Assembly: GCA_018267285.1 (NCBI GenBank)
Contig: JAFDYU010000004.1
Span: 1 to 64,000, forward strand
From: Bacteroidota bacterium
Lineage (GTDB): Bacteria; Bacteroidota; Bacteroidia; Cytophagales; Cyclobacteriaceae
Length of the DNA stretch: 64,000 bases
Direction of reading: 5' to 3'
The stretch's first letter is position 1, and each line of letters starts with the position of its first letter. The notes below the pieces were generated by a model. It had not been told where the DNA came from. It ran no database searches and saw nothing but the letters and a program-made list of their open reading frames with translations. The position numbers were made by a program, and so were the translations under genes. Below are positions 20,287 to 29,822 of the stretch, one piece after another.

Positions 20287-20838
20287 TCAGTTTTTATTTA
20301 CAAACGGCATCCCGAAAGCCTTCAGGAGCTCATAACTTTCTTCATCGGTAGTTGCACTGGTAACGAAGGTAATATCCATCCCGTTGATCTTGTTCACCTT
20401 ATCGATAGATATTTCGGGGAAGATAATCTGTTCTTTCACGCCCAGCGTGTAGTTTCCACGACCATCAAACCCTTTATCGCTCACGCCTTTGAAATCGCGA
20501 ACCCGGGGTAGTGCCACGTTCATTAAACGATCTAAGAATTCGTACATTTTGCTGCCGCGCAAAGTCACTTTTACACCGATAGCCTGCCCGGAGCGAAGTT
20601 TAAAGTTCGAAATGTCTTTTTTAGAACGTGTGGCTACGGCTTTCTGGCCGGTGATGGATGAAATCTCTTCCATACCCACATCGATCATTTTTTTATCGGC
20701 CACGGCTGCTCCGATACCTTTGTTGATGCATATCTTCTCAATCTTAGGTACCTGCATAATCGACTTGTACTGAAATTTTTCTTTCAATGCCGGAACGACC
20801 TCTTTTGTGTATTTCTCTTTTAATCTTGGCGCTGCCAT
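20287..20838 (-). CDS. rplE: 50S ribosomal protein L5
   Basis: The 183-residue protein binds 5S rRNA and contacts P-site tRNA. Conserved parts are [35 protein letters not shown], and the C-terminal [27 protein letters not shown]. It lies 6 bases after rplX. Confidence 0.98.
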   Translation of the reverse strand: MAAPRLKEKYTKEVVPALKEKFQYKSIMQVPKIEKICINKGIGAAVADKKMIDVGMEEISSITGQKAVATRSKKDISNFKLRSGQAIGVKVTLRGSKMYEFLDRLMNVALPRVRDFKGVSDKGFDGRGNYTLGVKEQIIFPEISIDKVNKINGMDITFVTSATTDEESYELLKAFGMPFVNKN

Positions 20839-20844
20839 GACTTC

Positions 20845-21186
20845 TTATTTAATAAATTCTCCTGATTTCTTTGAATAGCGTTGAAGCTTGCCTTTTTCGT
20901 TGAGCTTGCGCCCGGTGCGGGTAGCCTTGCCCGATGAAGGATCTACCAACATCAGTTTACTCAAATGTATTCCGGCTTCAATTTTTTTGATGCCGCCCTC
21001 CGGCTTGCCTGCCGATGGCTTTTGGTGTTTCGTAATAATGTTGATGCCCTCCACAATGGCACGGCCTTTTTGGGTCAATATCTCAAGCACCTTTCCGGTC
21101 TTGTTTTTATCATCGCCAGACAACACTTTTACGGTGTCTCCTCTGCGGATGTGCAATTTTTGTTGCGAATTAAATCTCCTTTCCAT
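20845..21186 (-). CDS. rplX: 50S ribosomal protein L24
   Basis: The 113-residue protein has the KOW motif HIRRGDTVKVLSGDDKNKTGKVLEI near residues 12-36 and the following VEGINIITKHQKPSAGKPEGGI. L24 starts 50S assembly. It abuts rplN by 2 bases. Confidence 0.98.
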   Translation of the reverse strand: MERRFNSQQKLHIRRGDTVKVLSGDDKNKTGKVLEILTQKGRAIVEGINIITKHQKPSAGKPEGGIKKIEAGIHLSKLMLVDPSSGKATRTGRKLNEKGKLQRYSKKSGEFIK

Positions 21187-21188
21187 GG

Positions 21189-21557
21189 TTATAATACTTC
21201 AGGCGCCAACGATACGATTTTCATAAACTGCTTTTCACGAAGTTCGCGTGCTACCGGGCCAAAAATGCGGGTGCCGCGAGGTTCATCTTGTGGGGTTAAC
21301 AACACCGCTGCGTTGTCTTCAAAGCGGATGTAAGAGCCATCTTTTCTGCGTACTTCTTTCTTGGTGCGCACAATCACGGCCTTGCTTACTGTACCTTTTT
21401 TTATTTGACTCGTGGGCAGAGCGGATTTTACAGTCACCACAATTTTATCTCCAACACTGGCAGAGCGTCTGTGTGTGCCACCCAATACGTGAAGGCAAAG
21501 CACTTCTTTTGCTCCACTATTGTCTGCTACGGTTAGTCGGGTTTCGGTTGATATCAT
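21189..21557 (-). CDS. rplN: 50S ribosomal protein L14
   Basis: The 122-residue protein begins [27 protein letters not shown] and has the signature [13 protein letters not shown]. It lies at the subunit interface. It starts 10 bases after the rpsQ stop. Confidence 0.98.
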   Translation of the reverse strand: MISTETRLTVADNSGAKEVLCLHVLGGTHRRSASVGDKIVVTVKSALPTSQIKKGTVSKAVIVRTKKEVRRKDGSYIRFEDNAAVLLTPQDEPRGTRIFGPVARELREKQFMKIVSLAPEVL

Positions 21558-21567
21558 AAACAGTTAA

Positions 21568-21831
21568 TTACTTCGCTTTCTCAACGACTTCTACTAATCT
21601 CCATCTTTTATTTTTACTAAGCGGGCGTGTTTCCATAATTCGCACAGTGTCGCCAATGTTCGCTTCGTTTTTTTCATCATGAGCCATAAACTTTGTTGTT
21701 TTGGTCATGAACTTGCCATAAATCGGGTGTTTCACTTTACGATCCAGGGCAACGGTAATGGATTTTTGCATTTTGTTGCTCACCACCTTACCTACTCTTT
21801 CTTTTCTGTTATTTCGTTCGTTCGTTTCCAT
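21568..21831 (-). CDS. rpsQ: 30S ribosomal protein S17
   Basis: The ATG at 21831 gives 87 residues. An earlier TTG in frame (21837) directly abuts the rpmC stop and is a possible alternative. The S17 core [30 protein letters not shown] and the C-terminal [27 protein letters not shown] are typical. Confidence 0.97.
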   Translation of the reverse strand: METNERNNRKERVGKVVSNKMQKSITVALDRKVKHPIYGKFMTKTTKFMAHDEKNEANIGDTVRIMETRPLSKNKRWRLVEVVEKAK

Positions 21832-21837
21832 GCGCAA

Positions 21838-22032
21838 TTACTTTTGGCGTTCTTTCGCAGTCAATTCTGTTTTCAATCGGGCGATAAGTTTACGCGTTTT
21901 GCGTATCGTCATCGGGTTTTCAATGGATGAAACCTGGTGAGCAAATTTCATTTTGCGCATGGTTTCTTTCTCACTCTCGATTTTTGCGGTCAACTCGGTT
22001 ACGGTCAATCCTTTGATTTCTGCGTTCTTCAT
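21838..22032 (-). CDS. rpmC: 50S ribosomal protein L29
   Basis: The 64-residue helical hairpin protein begins MKNAEIKGLTVTELTAKIES and ends with KTRKLIARLKTELTAKERQK. L29 lies near the exit tunnel and contacts trigger factor and SRP. It is 4 bases after rplP. Confidence 0.96.
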   Translation of the reverse strand: MKNAEIKGLTVTELTAKIESEKETMRKMKFAHQVSSIENPMTIRKTRKLIARLKTELTAKERQK

Positions 22033-22036
22033 TTCC

Positions 22037-22474
22037 TTATTTTTTAATTACCGCTTGTTCTACATAATCTCTGCGAACCGTAAAGCGGGTTTTAATTGGC
22101 AGTTTGCCATCGGCCAAAGCCAAGGCTTCTTTCGCTGTAGCCATTGTTACTCCACCTGCTTCAAACAGGATTGTGCCCGGCTTAATTACAGCCACCCAAT
22201 ATTCCGGGGCGCCTTTACCTTTACCCATACGCACTTCAGCGGGTTTGCGGGTGATGGGCTTATCTGGGAAAATACGAATCCAAACCTGGCCTTCGCGCTT
22301 CATTGCGCGCGTCACCGCCACACGAGCTGCTTCTAACTGTCGCGCGGTAATCCAACCCGGTTCTAATGCTTTCAAAGCAAAGGATCCAAAGGCAATCTGA
22401 TGACCACGCGTGGCCAGTCCTTTGATCTTGCCTTTTTGCATCTTCCTGAATTTCGTTCGCTTCGGTTGTAACAT
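22037..22474 (-). CDS. rplP: 50S ribosomal protein L16
   Basis: The 145-residue protein begins [15 protein letters not shown] and contains GFALKA-type segment [31 protein letters not shown] and [25 protein letters not shown]. It contacts A-site tRNA. It lies 27 bases after rpsC. Confidence 0.98.
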   Translation of the reverse strand: MLQPKRTKFRKMQKGKIKGLATRGHQIAFGSFALKALEPGWITARQLEAARVAVTRAMKREGQVWIRIFPDKPITRKPAEVRMGKGKGAPEYWVAVIKPGTILFEAGGVTMATAKEALALADGKLPIKTRFTVRRDYVEQAVIKK

Positions 22475-22501
22475 GATTGCTACCTTAAATCTTTAAAAAA
22501 A

Positions 22502-23314
22502 TTATTTTTTTGTTCTACGGCCTTCACCTCTCTCGCCCCGGTCTTGTCTTTCGTGGCGGCCACCGCGATCATCTCTACGATCGCCTCTCCCTCCACCTCT
22601 TCTTCTTTCGCCACCACTTGGTGCGCCACCTTTGCCTTCGTTACCGCCTGCATTGGTTACCATTCCTACGTTAGGCGATAAGTCGCGCTTGCCGTAAACT
22701 TCACCCTTAAAAATCCATACTTTAATACCGATTTTGCCATACACGGTTTGAGCTTCGGATATTGCGTAATCGATGTCGGCACGGAGGGTGTGCAAGGGTA
22801 TGCGTCCTTCTTTATATTGTTCGGTACGGGCCATATCGGCACCGGCCAAACGACCCGACAATTTTACTTTGATACCTTCAGCACCTACGCGCATGGTTGA
22901 AGCAATTGCCTGCTTCATAGCCCTACGGTACGAAATCCTGGCTTCTAATTGTTGTGCAATGGATTCGCCTACCAATTTCGCATCCAACTCGGGGCGCTTA
23001 ATTTCAAAGATGTTGATTTGAACATCTTTATTGGTAAGCTTTTTTAATTCTTCTTTTATCTTATCAACCTCGGTGCCGCCTTTTCCGATCACTACCCCCG
23101 GGCGTGCCGTGTGGATGGTTAACGTGATTCTTTTCAACGTGCGTTCGATCACCACTTTAGAGATACCTCCTTTTTGAATACGGGCATCCACGTACTTTCT
23201 GATTTTGTGGTCTTCGACCAGTTTATCCGAAAACGTGCTGCCTCCAAACCAACTGGAGTCCCATCCGCGAACGATGCCTAACCTAAGGCCTACCGGGTTA
23301 ATTTTTTGTCCCAT
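22502..23314 (-). CDS. rpsC: 30S ribosomal protein S3 with Arg/Gly-rich tail
   Basis: The S3 core ([27 protein letters not shown]-domain [21 protein letters not shown], and C-terminal [16 protein letters not shown]) covers about residues 1-213. The last 45 or so residues are low complexity: [20 protein letters not shown] followed by [18 protein letters not shown]3 forms part of the mRNA entry helicase site, where a basic flexible tail could touch incoming mRNA (inference). Its start overlaps the rplV stop by one base. Confidence 0.98.
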   Translation of the reverse strand: MGQKINPVGLRLGIVRGWDSSWFGGSTFSDKLVEDHKIRKYVDARIQKGGISKVVIERTLKRITLTIHTARPGVVIGKGGTEVDKIKEELKKLTNKDVQINIFEIKRPELDAKLVGESIAQQLEARISYRRAMKQAIASTMRVGAEGIKVKLSGRLAGADMARTEQYKEGRIPLHTLRADIDYAISEAQTVYGKIGIKVWIFKGEVYGKRDLSPNVGMVTNAGGNEGKGGAPSGGERRRGGGRGDRRDDRGGRHERQDRGERGEGRRTKK

Positions 23315-23787
23315 TATTCGTTAGTTTCTTTAACTGCTTTTGTTTTTTTTCCTGTCTTGGCTTCAGCCGGCATCCGGTCTACCACCAACGTCACGTGATT
23401 CGAGCGTTTCCTTACACGATGAGCCCGTCCCTGAGGAGCAGGTCTTAGCCGCTTAAGTATCCGGCCACCGTCAACAAAAACTTCTTTTACATATAAGTCG
23501 GCCTCTTCCAGTTTTACGTCCGAATTTTTGGTTTCCCAGTTGTTAATGGCCGACAACAAAAGTTTTTCCATTTTAGCGGAAGGATGCTTTGCATCGTACT
23601 TCAGGATGTTGAGTGCTCTGCTTACCCGCTCACCACGAATCAAATCGGCAATCAATCTCATTTTGCGTGGAGATGATGGCGAGTTGTGGAGATAGGCTGT
23701 AGCCGGGCCCGACTTAGCAGCGGCTTTAATAGCTGCCAGTTTCTCTCTTTTTACAACCGATCGTTTTGTTTTCTTTTCCGTTTCCAT
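23314..23787 (-). CDS. rplV: 50S ribosomal protein L22 with N-terminal extension
   Basis: The L22 core ([31 protein letters not shown] to [18 protein letters not shown]) is preceded by about 30 extra basic residues ([23 protein letters not shown], written here in part) and has a short charged tail. The total of 157 exceeds the usual 110. The tunnel-lining beta hairpin is present. Confidence 0.97.
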   Translation of the reverse strand: METEKKTKRSVVKREKLAAIKAAAKSGPATAYLHNSPSSPRKMRLIADLIRGERVSRALNILKYDAKHPSAKMEKLLLSAINNWETKNSDVKLEEADLYVKEVFVDGGRILKRLRPAPQGRAHRVRKRSNHVTLVVDRMPAEAKTGKKTKAVKETNE

Positions 23788-23800
23788 TTTCAGCTATAAA

Positions 23801-24082
23801 TTATTTTGCTGCTTCGGCTTTGTTATTTCCTGAGTGGCCTTTGAAAGTGCGTGTGGGTGCAAACTCACCTAACTTATGGCCCACCATATTTTCGGTTACA
23901 TACACCGGGATAAATTTGTTTCCGTTGTGAACGGCAAATGTAAACCCAATGAGATCGGGGGTGATTGTACTTCTGCGCGACCAGGTTTTGATCACTGATT
24001 TCTTACCTGCTTGCTCCATCACTTGCACTTTTTTGAGCAAGCGGCTGTCGAGGTATGGACCTTTTTTAACTGACCTTCCCAT
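23801..24082 (-). CDS. rpsS: 30S ribosomal protein S19
   Basis: The 93-residue protein begins [19 protein letters not shown] and has [25 protein letters not shown] and [14 protein letters not shown], all standard. It lies in the 30S head beside S13. Its start overlaps the rplB stop by one base. Confidence 0.98.
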   Translation of the reverse strand: MGRSVKKGPYLDSRLLKKVQVMEQAGKKSVIKTWSRRSTITPDLIGFTFAVHNGNKFIPVYVTENMVGHKLGEFAPTRTFKGHSGNNKAEAAK

Positions 24083-24906
24083 TATTTTTTCCTTCTAGCA
24101 ATGATTAAACCATCCGAATATTTCTTAGGGTGACGGGTTTTCTTACCCTTTGCCAACAAGCCCTTACGCGAACGCGGGTGACCGCCTGAAGCACGCCCTT
24201 CGCCTCCACCCATGGGGTGGTCAACAGGGTTCATGGCAACACCACGTGTACGAGGGCGGATACCGCGCCAACGCGAACGTCCGGCCTTCCCAACCTTTTC
24301 ATTCATGTGCTCAGCGTTAGAAACTGCTCCAACAACGGCCATGCAGTTAACCAACACATTACGCATTTCACCCGAAGGCATACGCAGTGTTGCATACTCG
24401 CCTTCGCGTGCCACAAGCTGTACAAAAGAACCTGCACTGCGTGCAAACGATGCGCCTTTTCCGGGCTTCACCTCCACATTGTGAACGATAGTACCTACCG
24501 GTATTTTGGCCAACGGCAATGCGTTGCCAACCTCCGGTGCTACTTCAGGGCCTGAGATAAGCGTCTGCCCAACTTTAATTCCTTGTGGAGCTACAATGTA
24601 TGATTTGAATCCATCGGCATAGTACAATTTTGCCACACGTGCCGTGCGGGTAGGATCGTACTCGATCGATTTTACTACTGCTGGAACTCCAAATTTATCG
24701 CGTTTAAAATCGATTAGGCGAAGCTTTTGCTTATGGCCTCCACCGATGTAGCGCATTGTCATATGGCCTTGGCTGTTGCGGCCACCGGTCTTCTTTAATG
24801 TAACTACCAGCGATTTTTCAGGGCGCGATTCCGTGATGTCGTCAAATCCAGGGGAAAGCCTGTGACGAGTGCCCGGGGTTACTGGTTTTAATTTCTTCAT
24901 TGCCAT
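24082..24906 (-). CDS. rplB: 50S ribosomal protein L2
   Basis: The 274-residue protein is essential for subunit joining and peptidyl transfer. Conserved parts are [40 protein letters not shown] [15 protein letters not shown], and the C-terminal [29 protein letters not shown] bearing the essential His. Start may be the first ATG or the ATG two codons later. Confidence 0.98.
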   Translation of the reverse strand: MAMKKLKPVTPGTRHRLSPGFDDITESRPEKSLVVTLKKTGGRNSQGHMTMRYIGGGHKQKLRLIDFKRDKFGVPAVVKSIEYDPTRTARVAKLYYADGFKSYIVAPQGIKVGQTLISGPEVAPEVGNALPLAKIPVGTIVHNVEVKPGKGASFARSAGSFVQLVAREGEYATLRMPSGEMRNVLVNCMAVVGAVSNAEHMNEKVGKAGRSRWRGIRPRTRGVAMNPVDHPMGGGEGRASGGHPRSRKGLLAKGKKTRHPKKYSDGLIIARRKK

Positions 24907-24934
24907 GACTGACCTTAATTAGGGTTGTCTTAAA

Positions 24935-25222
24935 TTATACGTTGCTATAAAAATCTATTACTTCGCCTTCGGCCAAGGTTACAATTGCCTTCTTGTAATT
25001 GGGCTTGCGACCCACCAACGTTCCGGCTTTTGTAAAGCGCGACTTCTTCTTACCCAACACATTAATTGTGTTTACTTTCTTCACGTTTACACCGTAAATT
25101 TTCTCTACGGCATTTTTGATTTCAATTTTGTTGGCCGTGCCCTCAACAATGAAACCATATCTGCCTTTCTCATTGAGAGCAGAAATTTTTTCGGTAACCA
25201 ATGGGCTTTTTAAAATACTCAT
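24935..25222 (-). CDS. rplW: 50S ribosomal protein L23
   Basis: The 95-residue protein begins MSILKSPLVTEKISALNEKGRYGFIV and has IEIKNAVEKIYGVNVKKVNTINVLGK. It lies at the tunnel exit, where trigger factor docks. It is 2 bases after rplD. Confidence 0.97.
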   Translation of the reverse strand: MSILKSPLVTEKISALNEKGRYGFIVEGTANKIEIKNAVEKIYGVNVKKVNTINVLGKKKSRFTKAGTLVGRKPNYKKAIVTLAEGEVIDFYSNV

Positions 25223-25224
25223 GG

Positions 25225-25857
25225 TTATTTATGATTTAACAGGTTACTTACTTTTTCTACAGCGCTTTCGGCCAAAATCAAATGATCGGCATGGAGCACA
25301 TCATACGTGTTGATCTGTGAAGCCGTGATCACTTTGGCATGCTGAAGGTTTCTGCCTGAAAGCGACACATTCCTTGTTGCCTCAGGAAGAACCAACAACG
25401 TCTTTTTATCGCCCAACGACAGCGACTTGAGCATGCCGAGGTATTGCTTTGTCTTAGGGGCTTCAAAGTTGAAATCTTCAACCACGGCAATAGAATTATC
25501 TTTTGCTTTGTAGCTGAGGGCTGACTTACGGGCCAAGTCTTTAACTTTTTTATTCAGTTTAAAGGAATAGTCGCGGGGTGTTGGTCCAAAAATCCTACCA
25601 CCACCTTTGAACTGTGGGTTTTTGATATTACCCGCACGTGCACCGCCCGTTCCTTTTTGTTTCTTGATTTTTTTAGATGAGCCTGTGATTTCATTTCTCT
25701 GCTTGGATTTGTGCGTGCCCTGGCGTTGGTTGGCCAGAATACTTTTTACATCCAAATAGATTGCGTGATCGTTGGGCTCAATGCCGAAAACCTCACTTGC
25801 GAGGCTCACGTTGCGTCCGGTTTTTTCACCGCTATGTTTTACAACTGCTACGTCCAT
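25225..25857 (-). CDS. rplD: 50S ribosomal protein L4
   Basis: The 210-residue protein has the tunnel loop region [31 protein letters not shown] near residues 63-93 and the C-terminal [23 protein letters not shown]. In E. coli L4 autoregulates the S10 operon; no equivalent leader can be recognised here. It overlaps the rplC stop by one base. Confidence 0.98.
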   Translation of the reverse strand: MDVAVVKHSGEKTGRNVSLASEVFGIEPNDHAIYLDVKSILANQRQGTHKSKQRNEITGSSKKIKKQKGTGGARAGNIKNPQFKGGGRIFGPTPRDYSFKLNKKVKDLARKSALSYKAKDNSIAVVEDFNFEAPKTKQYLGMLKSLSLGDKKTLLVLPEATRNVSLSGRNLQHAKVITASQINTYDVLHADHLILAESAVEKVSNLLNHK

Positions 25858-26489
25858 TACTTCTGAAGGATTATCGTTGAATTCTTTGCGCCCGGCACAG
25901 AGCCGCTCACAAGAATAATATTTTGATCTGCTAATATTTTAACCACCTTCAAGTTGGTGTTCTTCACACGTTCGCTGCCCATGCGGCCCGGCAAACGTTT
26001 TCCTTTAATAACACGCGAGGCAAAAGAGGCATTACCCATTGAGCCCGGTGCGCGGAGGCGGTTATGCTGGCCGTGCGTTTGGCCACCCACTCCGCTAAAT
26101 CCATGGCGCTTTACAACACCCTGAAACCCTTTACCTTTTGATGTGCCCACGGCATCCAGAAAATCACCTTCTACAAATACATCATTAACTTTTATTTCCT
26201 TACCCATTTCAATGAGGGAGGTAAATTCATCGCTGAAATCACGGAACTCCACTACATTTCTTTTAGGTGTGGTGTTGGCCTTCTTAAAATGACCCACCAT
26301 TGCACCTGGGGTGTTTTTCTCCTTCTTCTCTCCAAAAGCCAGTTGCACTGCTTTATATCCATCAGACTCTTGCGTTTTCACTTGCGTTACAACACAAGGC
26401 CCTGCCTCGATAACAGTAACTGCCATGTTTTGGCCATCCGGGCCGAAAACACTGGTCATTCCTACTTTACGTCCTAATATTCCAGGCAT
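25857..26489 (-). CDS. rplC: 50S ribosomal protein L3
   Basis: The 210-residue protein begins [20 protein letters not shown] and contains [14 protein letters not shown] and HRAPGSMG-type segment [19 protein letters not shown] near the peptidyl transferase centre. It is the first gene of the cluster here. In many bacteria rpsJ precedes it, but in this genome the next upstream gene is moaC. Confidence 0.98.
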   Translation of the reverse strand: MPGILGRKVGMTSVFGPDGQNMAVTVIEAGPCVVTQVKTQESDGYKAVQLAFGEKKEKNTPGAMVGHFKKANTTPKRNVVEFRDFSDEFTSLIEMGKEIKVNDVFVEGDFLDAVGTSKGKGFQGVVKRHGFSGVGGQTHGQHNRLRAPGSMGNASFASRVIKGKRLPGRMGSERVKNTNLKVVKILADQNIILVSGSVPGAKNSTIILQK

Positions 26490-26551
26490 AATTGAAACCT
26501 ATTTTGCTGATTTTAAGCCAGTTTGGGGGTTTTCTCCCGCAAAAAGGACTG

Positions 26552-26582
26552 CAAAGATAGGAACTAAAGTGAAGCTAACAAG
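26552..26582 (-). promoter_or_regulatory. Promoter of the ribosomal protein cluster (before rplC)
   Basis: On the minus strand CTTG (26582-26579), a 19-base spacer and TATCTTTG (26559-26552) fit the Bacteroidota promoter, with the same -7 octamer as before rpsH. Transcription would start near 26545, leaving a leader of about 55 bases before rplC. Confidence 0.72.
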
Positions 26583-26617
26583 TGCAGGATAAAAAAAATC
26601 CTAAACCATACACTAGG

Positions 26618-27103
26618 CTATTGTGGCTCCTTACGGGAATAGTTGGTTTTTCCCCCTGATTTTGACATTAATTTGATCCGCCCTATGATAATATCGTGCG
26701 AAAGTGCTTTGCACATATCATAAACAGTGAGAGCCGCAACCGAAACAGCAACAAGCACTTCCATTTCGGCACCGGTCTTTGAAGTTACTTTAACGGATGA
26801 GTCAATTATGACGTGATTTTTTTTCAGAGCTATTTTTACCTGACAATCTTCTGTAAATAAAGGATGGCACAGGGGAATCAATTCAGATGTTTTTTTTGCG
26901 GCCATTACTCCGGCAACTATCGCAGTTTGAAATACGCTGCCTTTTTTTGTAACCAACTCATTATTGACAATGGCGTTCAAAACTTCATTAGGCAAAAAGA
27001 CCTCAGCCCGTGCTGTGGCTGTTCGGGTGGTGATTTTTTTTTTTGATACATCTACCATGGCAGGCATACCCGATCGATCAATATGGCTGAGTTTTTTCTT
27101 CAT
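26618..27103 (-). CDS. moaC: Cyclic pyranopterin monophosphate synthase MoaC
   Basis: MoaC makes cyclic pyranopterin monophosphate in molybdenum cofactor synthesis. The 161 residues are the usual length. Conserved parts are MVDVSKKKITTRTATARAEV, the active-site segment LIPLCHPLFTEDCQVKI and GAEMEVLVAVSVAALTVYDMCKA. It is divergent from moeA, whose product acts at the last step of the same pathway. The Mo hydroxylase at 37350-39509 is a likely user of the cofactor. Confidence 0.96.
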   Translation of the reverse strand: MKKKLSHIDRSGMPAMVDVSKKKITTRTATARAEVFLPNEVLNAIVNNELVTKKGSVFQTAIVAGVMAAKKTSELIPLCHPLFTEDCQVKIALKKNHVIIDSSVKVTSKTGAEMEVLVAVSVAALTVYDMCKALSHDIIIGRIKLMSKSGGKTNYSRKEPQ

Positions 27104-27133
27104 ACCTTAGGCATTAACAAAAATACAAATTCA

Positions 27134-28324
27134 ATGGTCAGTGTGGCAGAGGCAGAAGAAATTATTCAACAGCAATTATTCAAACCTCTTATTTCATCCG
27201 TTGCACTCTTCCATGCAAACCAAAAAATTCTTGCTGAAGAAATAGTTGCCGACCGAGATTTGCCGCCCTTCGACCGCGTTACGATGGATGGGATTGCCGT
27301 TGCCTATTTGGCCTTTGAGCACGGAGCTAAGGAGTTTGTAATCGAAAATTTGCAGTCGGCCGGAAGCCCTAGGAAAAAGTTGGTGGATGAAAAAAAATGT
27401 ATCGAAGTGATGACGGGTGCCCCCTTGCCAAGCGGAACGGATACGGTGATACCTTATGAAAACCTAAACATAAAAGACAAAACTGCTTTTGTTTTGGATG
27501 AACGGATTTCAAAAAATCAAAACGTGCATCGGCAGGGCCTCGATGCAAAAACCGGTGATGTACTATTGAATACGGGAACTAAACTGTCGCCTGCAGAAAT
27601 TGCGGTGCTCGCATCGGTTGGGAAATCACAAATCAAAATTTTTAAAACTCCTAAAGCTGCCGTGATTTCTACGGGCGATGAACTGGTTGATGTTGACCAA
27701 ACCCCGCTCCCGCATCAAATCAGAAAATCAAACAGTTATGCGCTGGTGTCGGCTTTGAATGAACTGGGCTGTGAAGCCGACTCTTATCATTTAAAAGACG
27801 ATGAAGCTGAATTGACAAAAAATTTAAAATCGATTCTAGAAAAATACGAGCTCATCGTTCTTTCGGGTGGAGTTTCGAAAGGCAAGTTCGACTTTGTGCC
27901 GAACGTTTTGGAATCACTCAGAGTGAAAAAAATATTTCATGGCGTGAGCCAGCGGCCGGGTAAACCGATGTGGGTTGGTGTCTCCAACAAAAATTTTGTG
28001 TTCGCTTTGCCGGGCAACCCCGTTTCTACGTTGATGTGTTTTCATCGCTATGTGAAACCGTGGCTTCAGAAAAGTTTTGGCGAAAAATTAAAAACACAAA
28101 CCGCCATTCTTGCCAGTGATTTTTCATTTGCACCCCAACTCACTTATTTCCTTCAGGTGAAAATCGAAAACGAAAATGGAAAACTGATGGCGCATCCCCA
28201 TGTCGGTGGCGGCTCCGGTGATTTTGCCAACCTCAAAGAAGTAGATGGGTTTTTGGAATTACAGATAAATCAAACCCATTTTGAAAAAGGATCTGCTTTT
28301 CAATTTATTCCGTTGCGACAGTAA
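27134..28324 (+). CDS. moeA: Molybdopterin molybdenumtransferase MoeA
   Basis: MoeA inserts molybdate into molybdopterin. The ATG at 27134 (MVSVAEAEEIIQQQLF) gives 396 residues. An in-frame start at 27083 would overlap the moaC coding region and is less likely. Conserved parts are DRDLPPFDRVTMDGIAV, the MPT-binding domain motifs ISTGDELV and LSGGVSKGKFDFVP, and FALPGNPVSTLMCF. A domain IV of the usual type completes the protein. Confidence 0.95.
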   Translation: MVSVAEAEEIIQQQLFKPLISSVALFHANQKILAEEIVADRDLPPFDRVTMDGIAVAYLAFEHGAKEFVIENLQSAGSPRKKLVDEKKCIEVMTGAPLPSGTDTVIPYENLNIKDKTAFVLDERISKNQNVHRQGLDAKTGDVLLNTGTKLSPAEIAVLASVGKSQIKIFKTPKAAVISTGDELVDVDQTPLPHQIRKSNSYALVSALNELGCEADSYHLKDDEAELTKNLKSILEKYELIVLSGGVSKGKFDFVPNVLESLRVKKIFHGVSQRPGKPMWVGVSNKNFVFALPGNPVSTLMCFHRYVKPWLQKSFGEKLKTQTAILASDFSFAPQLTYFLQVKIENENGKLMAHPHVGGGSGDFANLKEVDGFLELQINQTHFEKGSAFQFIPLRQ

Positions 28325-28327
28325 ACT

Positions 28328-28483
28328 TTAGAATTTTTTCTTTGGCCTTTCTTTCTGTCCAAATTGAATGGCGTTGTAGTATTTCAGTTTCCGTTTGCCC
28401 TCGGTGGTTTTGTACGCGGGCTTGTTACCACAGCCGCTCAAAATGATTAATGCCGAGACAAAAACTGCAACACACTTTTTCAT
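28328..28483 (-). CDS. Small lipoprotein of unknown function
   Basis: From the ATG at 28483 the protein has 51 residues: a lipoprotein signal (MKKCVAVFVSALIILSGC) with lipobox LSGC and a short basic mature part (GNKPAYKTTEGKRKLKYYN, ending RPKKKF). A longer in-frame start at 28561 lacks a proper signal sequence. It is convergent with moeA, with only a few bases between. Small basic lipoproteins of this type are frequent in Bacteroidota; no function is known. Confidence 0.65.
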   Translation of the reverse strand: MKKCVAVFVSALIILSGCGNKPAYKTTEGKRKLKYYNAIQFGQKERPKKKF

Positions 28484-28572
28484 GCTTTTTTTGCACGAAG
28501 TACTGGATTTAATACATAGGCCGAGAAGCCATAACTTCAAAACCGTATTTTTTGCAGTCAAATGAACTTGGC

Positions 28573-28676
28573 AGTCGCTTATTGTGACGGTCTTGCGATG
28601 GCAGCATAGTTTAAGTCAGGTAGGAAAGACCCCGACAGTCACAATTTGGTTAAACTATTTACAACCTGATAATTTG
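28573..28676. repeat. Degenerate palindromic intergenic repeat
   Basis: The gap between the small lipoprotein and thiL holds GTCAGGTAGGAAAGACC followed by CCGACA, and then TTTACAACCTGAT. The same two elements occur, better preserved, at 43012-43068. GTGACGGTCTT (28584-28594) and AAGACC with GTCAC (28626-28641) form an outer inverted repeat. It looks like an eroded copy of a dispersed palindromic family. Confidence 0.5.
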
Positions 28677-28725
28677 CTCTGTGTGCTTATGTCTTTCTAA
28701 TCGTACTTTTGTCAAAATCTTTTTC

Positions 28726-29754
28726 ATGGAACAAAAGCGCACAGAACTTTCTCAGCTTGGCGAATTCGGATTGATTGAACGGATCAAAAACAATTTTTCG
28801 TTACAAAATCCAACTTCACTCAAAGGCATTGGCGATGATGCTGCGGTGATTAACGCAGGTACGGAAAATCTCCTCGTGAGCACCGACATGCTTCTGGAAG
28901 GAATTCATTTTGATCTCTCGTACATGCCGTTGCAGCATTTGGGCTATAAAGCGGTGGCCGTAAACGTGAGCGACATTGCCGCCATGAACGGCAAACCCGA
29001 ACAGATTGTAATTTCGCTTGGGCTGAGCAACCGCTTTTCGCTCGAAGCAGTAGATGCTCTTTACGAAGGAATAAAAACTGCTTGCAAAAATTATGGGGTA
29101 GATCTTGTGGGGGGAGACACTACTTCATCGCCAACCGGATTAGTGATTTCTATTACCGTGATGGGTCGTGCGGCAAAAGATAAAACCGTATTGCGCGGTG
29201 GCGCGAAAGCGAACGACATCATTTGTGTGACGGGAGACTTAGGTGCTGCATTTCTTGGCCTTCAGGTTTTAGAGCGCGAAAAAGAAGTTTTCAAATCAAA
29301 CCCGAAGATGCAGCCCGATCTTGAAAAATACGAATACCTCGTTGGCCGGCAATTAAAGCCCGAAGCACGAATGGATATTGTGCATGAGCTGGCCGAAAAA
29401 AATATTGTCCCCACTTCTATGATCGATGTTTCTGACGGGCTGGCGAGCGAATTATTTCACCTCGGGAAAAATTCGAATGTCGGCATCAAAATTTTTGAAG
29501 ATAAAATACCCATCGATTCGCAGACGTACGACACGGCCATCGAGTTTAAGATTGACCCCACTACAACCGCGCTCAACGGGGGCGAAGATTACGAACTGCT
29601 TTTCACTATCAACCCTACCGATTTTGAAAAACTGAAAAATCACCCGGATATCCACTTCATTGGCCACACGCACGACAACGCTAAACAAAATGTGATGATC
29701 TCCAAACAAGGAACAGTTGTGCCGTTGCAAGCGCAGGGATGGAAGCATTTTTAG
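28726..29754 (+). CDS. thiL: Thiamine-monophosphate kinase
   Basis: ThiL phosphorylates thiamine monophosphate to the coenzyme diphosphate, needed by the two E1 enzymes in this window among others. The ATG at 28726 (MEQKRTELSQLGEFGLIERI) gives 342 residues. Conserved parts are GIGDDAAVI, the metal-binding VSTDMLLEGIHFDL, NVSDIAAMNGKP, GGDTTSSPTG and MIDVSDGLASEL. A TACTTTTG at 28704-28711 resembles a -7 element but lacks a -33 partner. No TPP riboswitch was seen. Confidence 0.94.
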   Translation: MEQKRTELSQLGEFGLIERIKNNFSLQNPTSLKGIGDDAAVINAGTENLLVSTDMLLEGIHFDLSYMPLQHLGYKAVAVNVSDIAAMNGKPEQIVISLGLSNRFSLEAVDALYEGIKTACKNYGVDLVGGDTTSSPTGLVISITVMGRAAKDKTVLRGGAKANDIICVTGDLGAAFLGLQVLEREKEVFKSNPKMQPDLEKYEYLVGRQLKPEARMDIVHELAEKNIVPTSMIDVSDGLASELFHLGKNSNVGIKIFEDKIPIDSQTYDTAIEFKIDPTTTALNGGEDYELLFTINPTDFEKLKNHPDIHFIGHTHDNAKQNVMISKQGTVVPLQAQGWKHF

Positions 29755-29822
29755 CAGATACATGCTGCAGTCCATCAATAGATAATTTGGTATATTTATA
29801 GTTGGCTATCTACTTACCCTCT

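Noticed and set aside
26582..26604. AGGAT/ATCCT hairpin between rplC and moaC as a terminator
   Set aside because: The stem is only 5 bp and AT-rich; it overlaps the -33 element of the rplC promoter, so no terminator is called.
27118..27125. TATTTTTG as moaC promoter
   Set aside because: The -7 octamer fits, but nothing like TTTG lies at the -33 distance, which falls in the moeA coding region.
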